This document shows, in pieces, positions 48,653-59,235 of a DNA stretch of 64,000 bases (position 1 is its first letter; the number at the start of each line of letters is the position of its first letter). A model generated the notes under the pieces. That model had not been told where the DNA came from. It worked only from the letters and a program-made list of their open reading frames with translations, and ran no database searches. A program made the translations under genes and the position numbers. Source of the stretch: Enterococcus quebecensis (lineage in GTDB: Bacteria > Bacillota > Bacilli > Lactobacillales > Enterococcaceae); contig NZ_MIKB01000015.1 in the NCBI RefSeq assembly GCF_001730365.1, positions 124,001 to 188,000 on the forward strand, given 5' to 3'.

Positions 48653-51600
48653 CTATGGTGTTTCAGCTATTTCCCAAGTGATTTCGCCTTGATACTCACC
48701 TAGTTTTATAATGTCAATAGCTTTTACATCAAGTTTTAATCCTTTATTATCTTTCCAAACATTCGCATTGACATCAAATAGTCCTGCTGTAGTATGGTGA
48801 TTATTAACAATCGGCTGTGGATCATCCAAACCTAGAATAATCTCATCATCAGTACCATCGTTATAACGAATGGCATCTGGCAATTTTGTTTTTTCATCAC
48901 CAGTATTGGTTAACACTTTAGTGACTTTAGCTGTTAAAGTCCAATTTGTTAAATCAGAACGATTATCCCAAACCGCTAATGGTTGTTCAAAGTTTGGTGA
49001 TTCAACACGGACATTCTTATCCTTAAATTTATTCAATCCAAAATCAATTTTATTTGGAATTGAAGCAATTGATAATGTTCCTTTGAACACGTATTTAACA
49101 TTGGTGCCGCCTTCTTTAATTGCTAGAGCCTCTTCATCAACTGGTGCTTGATCCAACACGTATCTTTTAGCAATAATTGCGTCAAGAGTGGTTTGAACGT
49201 CCTTGTTTTCTTTCAAATTAACTTTATCTCCGATATTTCCAATGATTGTTACAGAGGTTATATCAGGAATAGGTTTTCCTTTTTCATCAACAAAGTCGAT
49301 CGTTACCTGGTCTTCACTTTTTACCACTGTTACGTTAATTGTTTTTACAACAGCTGAGTCTCCTGTGCCATAAGATAGTGGAACTGAATATATTCCAGCT
49401 GGAACTGTTGCTCCTACTGTTTTGGGTGCTGGTAAATTACTTGTGTCGATTTGTATTTCAGAAACATCCATGTCAACTGCCGGAGCTGGTAACAATTGTC
49501 TCAATCGTAATTTCCCGCCAGTTTCTTGATCGCGGATCATAGACAGGATACCTTCAGCAGTTGTTGGATAGTCTTTAGCCGCCACATCGAAGTCATATGC
49601 ACTTAATGCATACTTTTCATCTTTAGATACTTCAGTGTTATCGTTTTGAATAAAGACTTGAATTGGTGCTGAAATATCTGCCGGAATACCTGCTGCACTT
49701 GCTTTTACTGTTAAGGTTACTGTGAATATTCCCTCAGTTGAAGCAACAGACAAACCGCCAAAATCGCTGATTTCAATCTTATCTGTTAAGTCAACTAAAC
49801 GACCATCCTTAATACTAGAAGCAACAGCCTTACTTCTTTGTAGAATCAAATCAGACAATTCTTTTGGTGTCATTGCCTTTATTTCTGAAGATTTTGCCGT
49901 TATAGGATTCCCCTCAACAAAATCTGAACTATCGTGAACGATTAGTTTAGATTTTATCTTCGTTTTGTTAGGCGCTGGCTTTCCAGCAGTATCCGTCGCC
50001 CCATCTAAAAGATAAACATAAATATCATGTTCGCCTTGCTCATTCATCAATGCCGCAATATCAGCTGCTGAATTTTCTTCTGCAAATTCATACTTGAATG
50101 CAGGAGTAGCAGGGTTTGTATCTGATGGATTTTTAACAAGTTTACCTGGGGTTGGTGCAGTATCTCCTAATCTAGCATGGTATTCCGCAGCTTCTCCAGT
50201 TGGTGGTGTTTTATCAAGGACAATTTGCCCAATCATCGCATCTTTACCTTCTTTAAAAGCATAAACTGCAACTACACCGCCAGCTTCAAAATGTTGGTCA
50301 TTTGGTAATGTATAACTATATGTTGCTGCAACACCACCAACACCTCCAACTCCTTTAGTAGTAAATGGAGAGTTTTGATTATCCCATGCTTCTCCAGGAA
50401 GTCTATCAACTGGACTAGGTATTTTATTTTCAATTGTTATGTTTTTACCATTTGCTGGTGGATAATAACTGATCCGAATATATGCATCTGGATTGGTTAC
50501 TCCTTTGACGGTTGTAGAGCTAATATCTGTAATCAAATCATTAGATATACTATCAAAAGATACGTTTACATCTGGAATATATTCAAATAGTATACGCTGT
50601 GCTCCTGGTATACCCTTTGTGGGACCAGTATTAAAATAGTTCATAAAACTTGTTCTCACAGTAGAACTTGTAGAACGTGCCTGTATACTTCCATTGTTAA
50701 TAACGCGAGCACTATAAGGTAGACGCATTCCAAACATCGGGGACCAATCATAGCTAGGCTCTGATCCTAAGTTACCTTGGTTCCATTGTTTTACTCGTTG
50801 AACGTCAACATCAAAATAACCTGCGCTTCCACTCATTTCAACAAGAGAGGATGCGGCGTTTGGTGTGCCTATATATCTCATATCTACTTGCTCAGCATCA
50901 CTAAATTGAAATTTTGCATTAGTTCCCATTCTAACTAAAGATTTTGAACCCGTTCCATCACTTTCAACAGAAAATGTTCCTTTTTTCGCGACTGTAAACG
51001 TAGCTGAGTTATCTGCATAAATAACGGAGCCTGTTCCTGCACCTGTGTATGTGGAAGAAACGGAAAGTATTCCCTCTTCACCTACAGATAGTACAGCACT
51101 CGTTCCTAAACGAATAACGTTTCTTGTCGCAGCATCATTTTGTGTATTTGCTAACGCATTTACATCAAGTTTGGCTTTTCGCGCAATCTTTAAAAAACTG
51201 CCTGCTGATGCTAAATGAACTGCAGAATAGGGTCTGACTGTTTTGACTAATAACTTGGATTGTTCTTTCATATCCAAATTACCTGAAATCAGCAAGGCTT
51301 CTGCCAATTCTCCCGTAGTAGTCCCTGTTGAAGCAGTATTGTCGATTGTTACATTAGCATTAGGGCTTACTTCAAAAGTCCCACCTGCCTTAATATCAGT
51401 ACTACCAACATTACCTGCTATTAGATTCAACGTTGTCCCAGCTAGAGCAATTGCATTTCCAACCTCTAAATTTTGCTGAGTAGTAAAAGATTGTGTTGCA
51501 AAAGAAGCTCCTCCAAAAGGTGAAACATAGGAAGCCACTAAACTAGTTGATACGTTCCCAGAAAATTTAACTGGGGTATCATCTGCTCTTAGCAGTTGAG

Positions 51601-52216
51601 AACCGGTATGCTTAATATTATGATACGTAATAGTTGAAAGATTTTGGTTAGCAGTCGTAGCAAACCTTGTCGTTACTACTCCATAATAATGACGGGAATA
51701 CATTGTTAAATTTTGTAACGTTATATCCCAAGCACCGTTACTCGTTCTAAAGGCTCTTCCACGAAAATCAACAATGTGATTATTTCCTTCAATAACGATG
51801 CTTCGATTTCCAGTTGGATTCCATGCGGCAGAACTTGTAACATAGTTAGCATCACCGGTGGATTCAGTAATTGCAAAATCGGCTACAATGTTGAACACAA
51901 CAATATTGGGATCCTTAAAAGCAGCTTGAAAATCTGCATCATTGCGAATATCTTTTATTTGATACGCTGGAATTTTTGTTGTATCAACTTCAGCAGATTC
52001 CTTATAATCTAACGGAATATCGCCATTCTCATCTCTCGGATATTCATCAGCTAATAAAGAAGCGGACTTTGCATTAGGCTCTATTTCATTACTAAGAACA
52101 ACTTCTTCAGAAACTCTATCGGATTCTTCATTCGCTTTAACCTCGCTTGTCTGATACAAATAAACTACAGATATCAGAGCAACTAAAAATAGTATACTTA
52201 TTTTTATTTTTTTCAT
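48653..52216 (-). CDS. Large WxL-domain adhesin with beta-helix and Ig-like regions (1187 aa)
   Basis: Signal peptide (ISILFLVALISVVYLYQTSEVKA). A pectate-lyase-like beta-helix region occupies ~80-560 (IKDIRNDADFQAAFKDPNIVVFNIVADF, repeats of short strands), followed by Ig/MucBP-like segments (VTIDFVDEKGKPIPDI...GNIGDKVNL). A C-terminal WxL domain spans ~1050-1187 with NWTLTAKV and YQGEITWEIAETP. First structural gene of the WxL operon. It is probably presented at the surface with the small WxL proteins and the DUF916 protein. Confidence 0.88.
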   Translation of the reverse strand: MKKIKISILFLVALISVVYLYQTSEVKANEESDRVSEEVVLSNEIEPNAKSASLLADEYPRDENGDIPLDYKESAEVDTTKIPAYQIKDIRNDADFQAAFKDPNIVVFNIVADFAITESTGDANYVTSSAAWNPTGNRSIVIEGNNHIVDFRGRAFRTSNGAWDITLQNLTMYSRHYYGVVTTRFATTANQNLSTITYHNIKHTGSQLLRADDTPVKFSGNVSTSLVASYVSPFGGASFATQSFTTQQNLEVGNAIALAGTTLNLIAGNVGSTDIKAGGTFEVSPNANVTIDNTASTGTTTGELAEALLISGNLDMKEQSKLLVKTVRPYSAVHLASAGSFLKIARKAKLDVNALANTQNDAATRNVIRLGTSAVLSVGEEGILSVSSTYTGAGTGSVIYADNSATFTVAKKGTFSVESDGTGSKSLVRMGTNAKFQFSDAEQVDMRYIGTPNAASSLVEMSGSAGYFDVDVQRVKQWNQGNLGSEPSYDWSPMFGMRLPYSARVINNGSIQARSTSSTVRTSFMNYFNTGPTKGIPGAQRILFEYIPDVNVSFDSISNDLITDISSTTVKGVTNPDAYIRISYYPPANGKNITIENKIPSPVDRLPGEAWDNQNSPFTTKGVGGVGGVAATYSYTLPNDQHFEAGGVVAVYAFKEGKDAMIGQIVLDKTPPTGEAAEYHARLGDTAPTPGKLVKNPSDTNPATPAFKYEFAEENSAADIAALMNEQGEHDIYVYLLDGATDTAGKPAPNKTKIKSKLIVHDSSDFVEGNPITAKSSEIKAMTPKELSDLILQRSKAVASSIKDGRLVDLTDKIEISDFGGLSVASTEGIFTVTLTVKASAAGIPADISAPIQVFIQNDNTEVSKDEKYALSAYDFDVAAKDYPTTAEGILSMIRDQETGGKLRLRQLLPAPAVDMDVSEIQIDTSNLPAPKTVGATVPAGIYSVPLSYGTGDSAVVKTINVTVVKSEDQVTIDFVDEKGKPIPDITSVTIIGNIGDKVNLKENKDVQTTLDAIIAKRYVLDQAPVDEEALAIKEGGTNVKYVFKGTLSIASIPNKIDFGLNKFKDKNVRVESPNFEQPLAVWDNRSDLTNWTLTAKVTKVLTNTGDEKTKLPDAIRYNDGTDDEIILGLDDPQPIVNNHHTTAGLFDVNANVWKDNKGLKLDVKAIDIIKLGEYQGEITWEIAETP

Positions 52217-52357
52217 TTTTTTCCTCCTCCCTCAATTATTGCTGTATACCAACATATGGTTATACATGATATATTTCAAATCTCTTTTACGCTATAAAAA
52301 TTCTTAACTATAGTAAGAACTAGGCAAAAGAGATGTGAAAACAAAGAAATGTTTCTA

Positions 52358-53029
52358 TTATACTGGAGGAACAAACATGTAGCCTATACTTCTGACCGTT
52401 TTTATAACATGAAAGTTATAGGGTTCTTGTTCTAATTTTTCTCTTATATGAAAAATAACATTGGCGAGCCTTGGTCGATATTGTTCAATATTTTCTCCCC
52501 AAATCCCTTGAGACAATTCACTATAACTTAGTGCTTGCCCTGGTTGCTGACAAAGATGATTCAGCGCTTTGAATTCTAGATTTGTCAAACTGATTTCTTT
52601 GCCTTCAGCTGTTAGAACACTCTGATTTTTTTTGTGTAGTTTGAACAAATGTAATTCTTTGTTTTCTTTTTTATTTTGTTTGATTCTGCTAACAGTATTG
52701 CGAACAATCAAAAATAGTTCTTGTTTTTCCTTTTCAGTGATATTTCCGTCTACTCCTAATTGTAAATAAATTAGACGATTCACTTCAGAAATTTCTTTCC
52801 CATACATCCAAATTAAAAGTTTTGGATGATTTCTTAATTGTGTAATCAAGCCACAACTTTTACTAATACTTTGTTGATGCTCGTCAACAATAATCACTCC
52901 ATCTATAGTCTGTACTATTGAAAAGTCATTATTATTAATTTCCAAAAATTCTATCTCTCCTGTACTTGATAATTCCAAATTTTGAAAATCTGCTTCACCA
53001 GATAGTATAATTACTCCTAGCTTTATCAT
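52358..53029 (-). CDS. OmpR-type winged-helix regulator with atypical receiver
   Basis: 223 aa. The C-terminal ~100 residues are a standard OmpR/PhoB DNA-binding domain (EISLTNLEFKALNHLCQQPGQALSYSELSQGIW...VIKTVRSIGYMF). The N-terminal ~115 residues have receiver length but lack the acidic pair after strand one (GVIILSGEAD). Asp49 (VIIVDE) could still be the phosphorylation residue. No histidine kinase is adjacent. It lies 141 nt upstream of the large WxL gene on the same strand and is a good candidate to control that operon. Orphan, phosphorylation-independent regulators of this type occur near other enterococcal surface loci. Confidence 0.82.
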   Translation of the reverse strand: MIKLGVIILSGEADFQNLELSSTGEIEFLEINNNDFSIVQTIDGVIIVDEHQQSISKSCGLITQLRNHPKLLIWMYGKEISEVNRLIYLQLGVDGNITEKEKQELFLIVRNTVSRIKQNKKENKELHLFKLHKKNQSVLTAEGKEISLTNLEFKALNHLCQQPGQALSYSELSQGIWGENIEQYRPRLANVIFHIREKLEQEPYNFHVIKTVRSIGYMFVPPV

Positions 53030-53301
53030 TTTGTTCCTCCTAAATATGTACTTTCTATCATTTCATGCTCTTATGTTTTAGTTATATATAAAATTCATAT
53101 ATTCCATGTATTATTTATATCATTTTTAACCACACTTTTAATTTCATTTTTTTTTGAAAAACGTAAATTAATTGAAATCCGTGTATACAAAAAAAATAAA
53201 CTCCTCCCAAAGCTCTTTAAAACAGCCTTTATCAATTAAGTTAAAAATTAAAATAAATGAATAAAAAAACAGAATATATTAATTTTCATCATTTTTCCAT
53301 C
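53030..53301. other. AT-rich gap between the two regulators
   Basis: About 270 nt up to the terminator, without coding features. It should carry the promoter of the OmpR-type gene. Confidence 0.4.
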
Positions 53302-53339
53302 AAAAAAAGAGCGATTTTGATATCAAAATCGCTCTTTTT
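53302..53339. terminator. Terminator of the second Mga-like gene
   Basis: Perfect 26-nt palindrome (53309-53334) with A run on one side and T run on the other. It lies directly after the stop of the minus-strand gene and can act in both directions. Confidence 0.8.
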
Positions 53340-53347
53340 CATTTAAA

Positions 53348-54850
53348 TTATAGATGCTCATTATTAATTTGTTTGATAATTTCCAGAAAAATTTCGTTAA
53401 ATAATCTATCCATCGCTTGAGTATCATAAAATGTAGTGACATAAATAGTTTTAGGAAAGCTTATCTCATTATCATACTCTTTATCTGTGATAAACAGATC
53501 AACATCTGTTGAATATACTGAAGTGAGTTCTACTTTGTCAGAAAACATTTTCTTGATTTTAGCCTTTATGATCTCTCCCGTGTACACTCTAGAATTTTGA
53601 ACATAAATCATCACTTTTTCTCTGCTGACTTTGTTCATCTCTTTTTTCGACAAAAAACTGTAAACTAAAACAAATAATTTATTATACATTGCACCTTTTT
53701 TATCGAAATCATTCAACTCAATACCGAAGAAGCCCCATAATAAATCTTGCTCCATATTATTCAGTATTTCAATGACCCTATTATAGATTTGCTTTTCATA
53801 ATTGTTTTTACTCTCATAATTATCATCGTCATAAATGTATAGAAATCTTCTTGCATCTGAAAAACTGGTGTATGCAAAAAGTAGAAAAGTAGTGATCTCA
53901 AAATTTATCATTTTATGCCACTGTTCATCTCCATCGAAAAACTGAACAAGTATAGCATCGACCAAATAATTTTTTACATAATCAAAGTAGTTAATATCTT
54001 TCGTATCAAAAGTAATTTCATCTTCTATTAGTAAATCGATTTTAATAATCTGATGGCGTGTGCAAAATACAAAAATAAATTTTGCTTCCTCCACTATGTT
54101 TTCATAATAAGGAAAATAACTATTTAAATATTGGTAAATATCTAGAAATATTTTTTGTAATTTTCCTTTTCCTTTAATTTCAATTGAAGTAACCTCAGAC
54201 ACATAGTGCTTTTGGGCATTTCTTGTATTACAGATGTGCATAAATAGACGCACTAAGCCTTTTTGTGACGGATCAAAATTTAAAGAGTTTAAAAAGTCTG
54301 ATTTTAAAGAAGCTTCTAGTGTACTGTAAGCTTCTTTAGAAAAAAGCCACTTAGAACACGCATTGGAAAAAAATAAAAAGTAGAAGTTCCTAATTTTATA
54401 CTCTTCCCCTTCAAGAGTATTCTCTCTAGTTAACTCCAGATCAAATGATTCTAAAATTTCAGAAAGCCTTTGCCTTACTCTTGAAAATGTCGAAGAACTT
54501 ATAAAGTACTTATCACATATTTTTACTCTATTAATATATCCCGCTTCAAATAACTCTTTTATCGTAATGAATAATAACGATTTTTTTAGATAGAAGAAGG
54601 ACGCATCAATCATAGAAGTATCGGTGATTCTCACAGAATGTAATTTTCCAGCTTCATTGTAATTCAATTGTAGATTGTCTTTTTTTATGTATGTATTTTC
54701 TTTAAACGAGTATAAGATATGATTAATTGTGCTATTTGACAGCTTGGTTTCTGAAACTAGTTCCGTTACTGGTACCTCTCTTGATGCCCTTATTAAGTAG
54801 TCAAGTACCATTACTTTATTATTATCTGATTTATTCAAGAACTCTTTCAC
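53348..54850 (-). CDS. Mga-like transcription regulator beside the WxL operon
   Basis: 500 aa. N-terminal helix-turn-helix regions (VPVTELVSETKLSNSTINHILYSF; RVKICDKYFISSSTFSRVRQRLSEIL) and a long helical middle rich in aromatic residues match the Mga/RofA-like group. The C-terminal ~90 residues (KVELTSVYSTDVDLFITDKEYD) resemble an EIIB-like end. Sequence similarity to the other Mga-like protein (39131) is only in the layout. Very AT-rich and Lys/Asn/Tyr-rich compared with its neighbours. Probable regulator of surface genes nearby. Confidence 0.8.
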   Translation of the reverse strand: MKEFLNKSDNNKVMVLDYLIRASREVPVTELVSETKLSNSTINHILYSFKENTYIKKDNLQLNYNEAGKLHSVRITDTSMIDASFFYLKKSLLFITIKELFEAGYINRVKICDKYFISSSTFSRVRQRLSEILESFDLELTRENTLEGEEYKIRNFYFLFFSNACSKWLFSKEAYSTLEASLKSDFLNSLNFDPSQKGLVRLFMHICNTRNAQKHYVSEVTSIEIKGKGKLQKIFLDIYQYLNSYFPYYENIVEEAKFIFVFCTRHQIIKIDLLIEDEITFDTKDINYFDYVKNYLVDAILVQFFDGDEQWHKMINFEITTFLLFAYTSFSDARRFLYIYDDDNYESKNNYEKQIYNRVIEILNNMEQDLLWGFFGIELNDFDKKGAMYNKLFVLVYSFLSKKEMNKVSREKVMIYVQNSRVYTGEIIKAKIKKMFSDKVELTSVYSTDVDLFITDKEYDNEISFPKTIYVTTFYDTQAMDRLFNEIFLEIIKQINNEHL

Positions 54851-55333
54851 TCTTTACTGCCTCCTTTACAATAACTACTGGCCTTATAAAAATTTTTATC
54901 ATTTAACAGATAGAATATTCATACTAGCTTTTGTCAGAACGATCACCTCTAGTTTTTTGAACGATCTCTGCATTTAATTTTTCTCTAGACAACCTTCTAT
55001 TGTTTTATTGGTATTTTTACAATAAAAGAAATAATACTACAAATTAAAGTTATTTTCAAACTGTTTTATATAATTTTTATACACTAATCTCCCTTTTATT
55101 TATCAAAAAACACCATTATAGAGTATCCAGACTGCAAAAAATAGACTTGCAGCTTTCTATATTAGAAAGAAAAAATCATGGTTATTCTATATGATAACTC
55201 ATTTATTAATTATTAAAAAAAATAATACTCTCAGTAATTATGAAGAGGTGTCCTAAAGTAAGACTTCTCCCTTCAAACGTTATATACTAATAATAAGAGA
55301 ATACGTCTTAATAATCTTTGGGAGTGATAACAA
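54851..55333. other. Divergent intergenic region before the glutamate decarboxylase
   Basis: AT-rich promoter region for the Mga-like gene and the decarboxylase. A short inverted repeat TTTCTATATTAGAAA lies near 55155-55172. No gene or known RNA is recognised. Confidence 0.45.
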
Positions 55334-56734
55334 ATGATCCATAAAAAAAGGAGACATGAAGATAACGATTACCTAGAACCAATTTTCGGAACAAAAGCAG
55401 AAGGGCAAATATTACCCAACTATCGTTTAGCTCAACAACCAATTGAGCCCAGAATCGCCCACCAACTTGTGAAAGATGAATTATTAGATGAAGGAAGTGC
55501 TCGCCAAAATTTGGCCACATTCTGCCAAACTTTTATGGAACCTGAGGCCATTGATTTGATGGCTAACACTTTAGAAAAAAACGCCATCGATAAATCTGAG
55601 TACCCCCAAGTGACTGAATTAGAAAACCGTTGTGTCAATATGATTGCTGACTTGTGGCATGCCAATGACTCAGAAGACTATTTAGGAACATCAACAATAG
55701 GTTCTTCAGAAGCCTGTATGCTTGCAGGAATGGCTATGAAATTTGCATGGCGGAATCGTGTTCAGAAGCTTGGATTAGATAGTACCAAGAAAAAGCCCAA
55801 TTTAGTGATTTCTTCTGGTTATCAAGTTTGTTGGGAAAAATTCGGTGTCTATTGGGATGTAGAATTGCGTGAAGTACCAATAGAACAAGCAGAAATGACT
55901 CTGAATCTTAAATCTGTAATGGACTACGTTGATGAATATACCATTGGTATTGTTGGAATACTTGGTATCACTTATACAGGGAAATATGATGATATTGAAC
56001 AGTTAAACAACTTAGTTGAACAATATAATCAAACAACGGACTATAAAGTATTTATTCATGTAGATGGCGCATCAGGAGGACTTTTTACACCGTTTGTTGA
56101 TCCAGAGCTTATTTGGGATTTTCGATTAAATAATGTTGTTTCCATCAACACGTCTGGTCATAAATATGGTTTAGTTTATCCTGGTGTTGGTTGGGTCATC
56201 TGGCGTGGAAAAAAATATCTGCCAGAAGAATTGATTTTTGAAGTCAGCTATCTGGGCGGAACTATGCCGACAATGGCTATCAATTTTTCCCATAGTGCAT
56301 CTCACATTATCGGTCAATACTATAATTTTTTACGTTTTGGATTTGAAGGTTATCAAGCGATTCATCAAAAAACACGGTTAGTAGCCAAGTTTTTAGGAAA
56401 AAAACTGACAACATTTGGTGATTTCGATGTTATTAATGATGGGAATGACTTACCCGTTATTTGTTACTCCCTTAAGAAAGATAAAAACATACATTGGACA
56501 CTTTATGATCTTTCAGATCGGTTAAGAATGAAAGGATGGCAAGTTCCCACTTATCCTTTACCAAAAAATATGGATGATGTCCTTGTCCAACGAATCGTTG
56601 TTCGGGAAGACTTTGGAATGAATTTAGCTCATGATTTTATTAAGGACTTGCAAAGTGCACTGAATGAACTAAATCAAGCTCATATTCTTTTTCATGATGA
56701 CGATGGGTTACAATCTTATGGCTTCACTCATTGA
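55334..56734 (+). CDS. gadB: Glutamate decarboxylase
   Basis: 466-aa PLP enzyme that turns glutamate into GABA and CO2, consuming a proton (acid resistance). The cofactor Lys is in NTSGHKYGLVYPGVGW, the HVDGASGG motif binds PLP, and TIGSSEACMLAGMAMKF is typical of bacterial GadA/B. Full length. GGGAG precedes ATG 55334. No gadC antiporter or glsA glutaminase gene lies next to it, unlike many gad loci, so the antiporter must be elsewhere if the acid-resistance cycle works. Own terminator. Confidence 0.95.
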   Translation: MIHKKRRHEDNDYLEPIFGTKAEGQILPNYRLAQQPIEPRIAHQLVKDELLDEGSARQNLATFCQTFMEPEAIDLMANTLEKNAIDKSEYPQVTELENRCVNMIADLWHANDSEDYLGTSTIGSSEACMLAGMAMKFAWRNRVQKLGLDSTKKKPNLVISSGYQVCWEKFGVYWDVELREVPIEQAEMTLNLKSVMDYVDEYTIGIVGILGITYTGKYDDIEQLNNLVEQYNQTTDYKVFIHVDGASGGLFTPFVDPELIWDFRLNNVVSINTSGHKYGLVYPGVGWVIWRGKKYLPEELIFEVSYLGGTMPTMAINFSHSASHIIGQYYNFLRFGFEGYQAIHQKTRLVAKFLGKKLTTFGDFDVINDGNDLPVICYSLKKDKNIHWTLYDLSDRLRMKGWQVPTYPLPKNMDDVLVQRIVVREDFGMNLAHDFIKDLQSALNELNQAHILFHDDDGLQSYGFTH

Positions 56735-56760
56735 GTGTGTTTTCAAATAATTATAGACAA

Positions 56761-56797
56761 AAAAGTTCTCAGCTATTTGAAATGCTGAGAACTTTTT
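56761..56797. terminator. Bidirectional terminator between gadB and truA
   Basis: 14-bp stem AAAAGTTCTCAGC/GCTGAGAACTTTT with a 10-nt loop and T runs in both directions. Confidence 0.88.
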
Positions 56798-56805
56798 TAT
56801 TTTAA

Positions 56806-57552
56806 TTATTCATACTTAACTTCAACCAAGTACAATCCTTCTGGATGTGCAGTAGGCCCAGCTAAGTTTCGATCTTTCGCTGCAAGAATTTCTGGAATCA
56901 TCGTTTCATCCATACGCCCATTTCCCATCTTAAGAAGTGTACCTACTAAGATCCGAATCATTTTATATAAAAAACCGTCGCCACGAAACGTAAAAATCAA
57001 CTCATCTCCGGCTTCGTTAACTTCCAAACTCGCTTCATGGATGGTACGTACCTTATCTTCTATCTCAGTACCAGATGCACAAAATGAAGTGAAATCATGT
57101 GTTCCTAACAAGTCTGATAATGCACGGCGAATCTTTTCCTCATCAATTGGATAAGGAAAATAACTAGCATAAAATCGTTTAAATGGGCTTCTCGGTTTGC
57201 CGATATCTACGCGAAATTGATAGGTCTTTTCTATAACGTGATAACGAGCATGAAATTCATCTGAAACGATCTCTACGCTTTTTACAGCGATATCTTCCGG
57301 TGTTTGAGTATCTAAAGCATAACGCATTTTCTCTAACTCTCTGGTCTGAGGATAGTCAAAATGAATGACTTGTCCTGCAGCATGAACACCAGCATCCGTA
57401 CGTCCAGAACCAAAAATCGTGATTGTTTTGCCATTATTCATTTTTCTTAACGTTTTTTCAATCTCTTCTTGAACCGTCCGTCCATTTGGTTGAGCTTGAA
57501 AGCCATTAAAATTCGTTCCATCATAGGCAATTATTGCTTTATAACGCGGCAT
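56806..57552 (-). CDS. truA: tRNA pseudouridine synthase A
   Basis: 248 aa. It converts uridines 38-40 of the tRNA anticodon arm to pseudouridine. The catalytic Asp is in GSGRTDAGVHA, and AYDGTNFNGFQAQ and FLYKMIRILVGTLL are family signatures. It follows ecfT by 19 nt, in the order found across Firmicutes. The usual next genes rplM and rpsI are absent; gadB lies beyond the terminator. Confidence 0.96.
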   Translation of the reverse strand: MPRYKAIIAYDGTNFNGFQAQPNGRTVQEEIEKTLRKMNNGKTITIFGSGRTDAGVHAAGQVIHFDYPQTRELEKMRYALDTQTPEDIAVKSVEIVSDEFHARYHVIEKTYQFRVDIGKPRSPFKRFYASYFPYPIDEEKIRRALSDLLGTHDFTSFCASGTEIEDKVRTIHEASLEVNEAGDELIFTFRGDGFLYKMIRILVGTLLKMGNGRMDETMIPEILAAKDRNLAGPTAHPEGLYLVEVKYE

Positions 57553-57571
57553 TTCTTTTCCACCTTTACTT

Positions 57572-58369
57572 CTAACTTCTTATTAAAATCAAGATTACGG
57601 TCAAGACGGCAAAAGCCAGCATTACGACAGTATCTTTCAAGTGCCAGTGCAGAACTCTATATTTTGTTCGCCCCTCTCCACCTTGATATCCTCTAGCTTC
57701 CATAGCAGTTGCTAAATCTTCTGCTCGGTTAAAACTACTAACAAATAAAGGAATCAGCAAAGGGACTACTGCTTTCATCTTCTGAATCAAATTCCCTTCA
57801 CCAAAATCCACTCCTCTAGCACGTTGTGCATTCATGATTTTTTCAGTCTCATCCATCAAGGTTGGGACAAAACGTAATGCAATAGACAACATCAAAGATA
57901 CTTCATGGACAGGAAAGCGAACCACTTTTAAAGGACGCAATAAATACTCAATAGCATCTGATAAATCAAGGGGTGGCGTTGTTAACGTCAATAATGTAGA
58001 CATAAAAATAATCAACACAAACCGACAGAATATAAATAGTCCATTGACCACACCAAATTCGGTAATGGTAAAAATCCCCCAACTAAAATAAACATCTCCA
58101 CCTTGTGTAAATAACATCTGCAGCGCAACTGTAAATAAAATCAACCAAATCAACGGTTTGATTCCTCGAATAAAGAAACGAATATTTACTTTCGATAGAA
58201 AAATTGCAAATAACGTAAAAATAGCCAGAATACCGTATGTTTGCCAATTATTAGCTAAAAATATAATCCCAATAAAATAAAAGCTGGCAATTAATTTTGC
58301 TCGTGGATCCATTGTATGGATAAAAGAATCTCCTGGAATATAGCGACCAAAAATCAACTTGTTCATCAT
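57572..58369 (-). CDS. ecfT: ECF transporter transmembrane component T
   Basis: 265 aa with about six membrane helices. The coupling helices carry the Ala-Arg-Gly signatures [12 protein letters not shown] and [12 protein letters not shown], which link the ATPases to exchangeable S-components for vitamins and metals. Its start overlaps the ecfA2 stop by 4 nt. It forms the shared energising module of group II ECF transporters. Confidence 0.95.
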   Translation of the reverse strand: MMNKLIFGRYIPGDSFIHTMDPRAKLIASFYFIGIIFLANNWQTYGILAIFTLFAIFLSKVNIRFFIRGIKPLIWLILFTVALQMLFTQGGDVYFSWGIFTITEFGVVNGLFIFCRFVLIIFMSTLLTLTTPPLDLSDAIEYLLRPLKVVRFPVHEVSLMLSIALRFVPTLMDETEKIMNAQRARGVDFGEGNLIQKMKAVVPLLIPLFVSSFNRAEDLATAMEARGYQGGEGRTKYRVLHWHLKDTVVMLAFAVLTVILILIRS

Positions 58370-59235
58370 AAGTTGTCACCTGCTTTTTGCAAATCTTTTA
58401 GCAAATCATCTGCCAACGCTTCTGCTGTTAACGGCAACTCTTCAAATGAAACACCTTTGGCCATTAATTTATCTGCAAAAGAAGCAGCAGTAGGAACGCC
58501 TAATTGTTTTTCTTTTAGCCACTGGATATTTTGAAAAACCTCTTGAGGTGTTCCAGATTTGACTATTTTGCCTTTCTCTAAGACGATCACATGATTCGCA
58601 TAATTTGCAACATCGTCCATTAAATGGGTAACTAAGACAATGGTCATTCCACGTTCTTCATGAAGGCGCTGAAACATCTCCATCATTTCTTTACGTCCTT
58701 GCGGATCTAAACCAGCAGTAGGTTCATCTAATACTAGAACTTCTGGTTCCATAGCTAAAACACCAGCAATTGCCACACGACGCATTTGCCCTCCTGATAA
58801 TTCAAAAGGAGAACGCTCTAAATAACTGGCATCCAATCCCACTAAATCTAGCATTTCAGCTGCTAATCTTTCAGCCTCTTCTACTGACACGCTAAAGTTT
58901 TTAGGTCCAAAAGCAATATCTTTAGCAACTGTTTCTTCAAATAACTGTGCTTCTGGAAACTGAAATACGATGCCGACTTTTTTACGAATGGGCTTAAGAT
59001 TTTTATTATTTGTTTCTGGTATGATTTCTCGATCTCCAATCGTTACCTTGCCTTTCGTCGGTTTTACCAGAGCATTTAAATGCTGCAGCAAAGTGGATTT
59101 TCCACTACCTGTGTGACCGACAATCGCTGTATAGGAACCATCTTCTATCGTCAAATTTAAATCAAATAATGCTCGCTGTTCAAATGGTGTATTGGGCTGA
59201 TACGTAAAATCTACTTGTTCAAAACGGATGTCCAT
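58366..59235 (-). CDS. ecfA2: ECF transporter ATP-binding component A2
   Basis: 289 aa. Walker A is GHTGSGKST, the signature is LSGGQMRR and Walker B is [12 protein letters not shown]. Length and the C-terminal dimer segment fit EcfA2. ATG 59235 is used since GGTGG lies 7 nt before it; a TTG at 59241 is less likely. Overlaps the ecfA1 gene by 25 nt. Confidence 0.95.
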   Translation of the reverse strand: MDIRFEQVDFTYQPNTPFEQRALFDLNLTIEDGSYTAIVGHTGSGKSTLLQHLNALVKPTKGKVTIGDREIIPETNNKNLKPIRKKVGIVFQFPEAQLFEETVAKDIAFGPKNFSVSVEEAERLAAEMLDLVGLDASYLERSPFELSGGQMRRVAIAGVLAMEPEVLVLDEPTAGLDPQGRKEMMEMFQRLHEERGMTIVLVTHLMDDVANYANHVIVLEKGKIVKSGTPQEVFQNIQWLKEKQLGVPTAASFADKLMAKGVSFEELPLTAEALADDLLKDLQKAGDNL

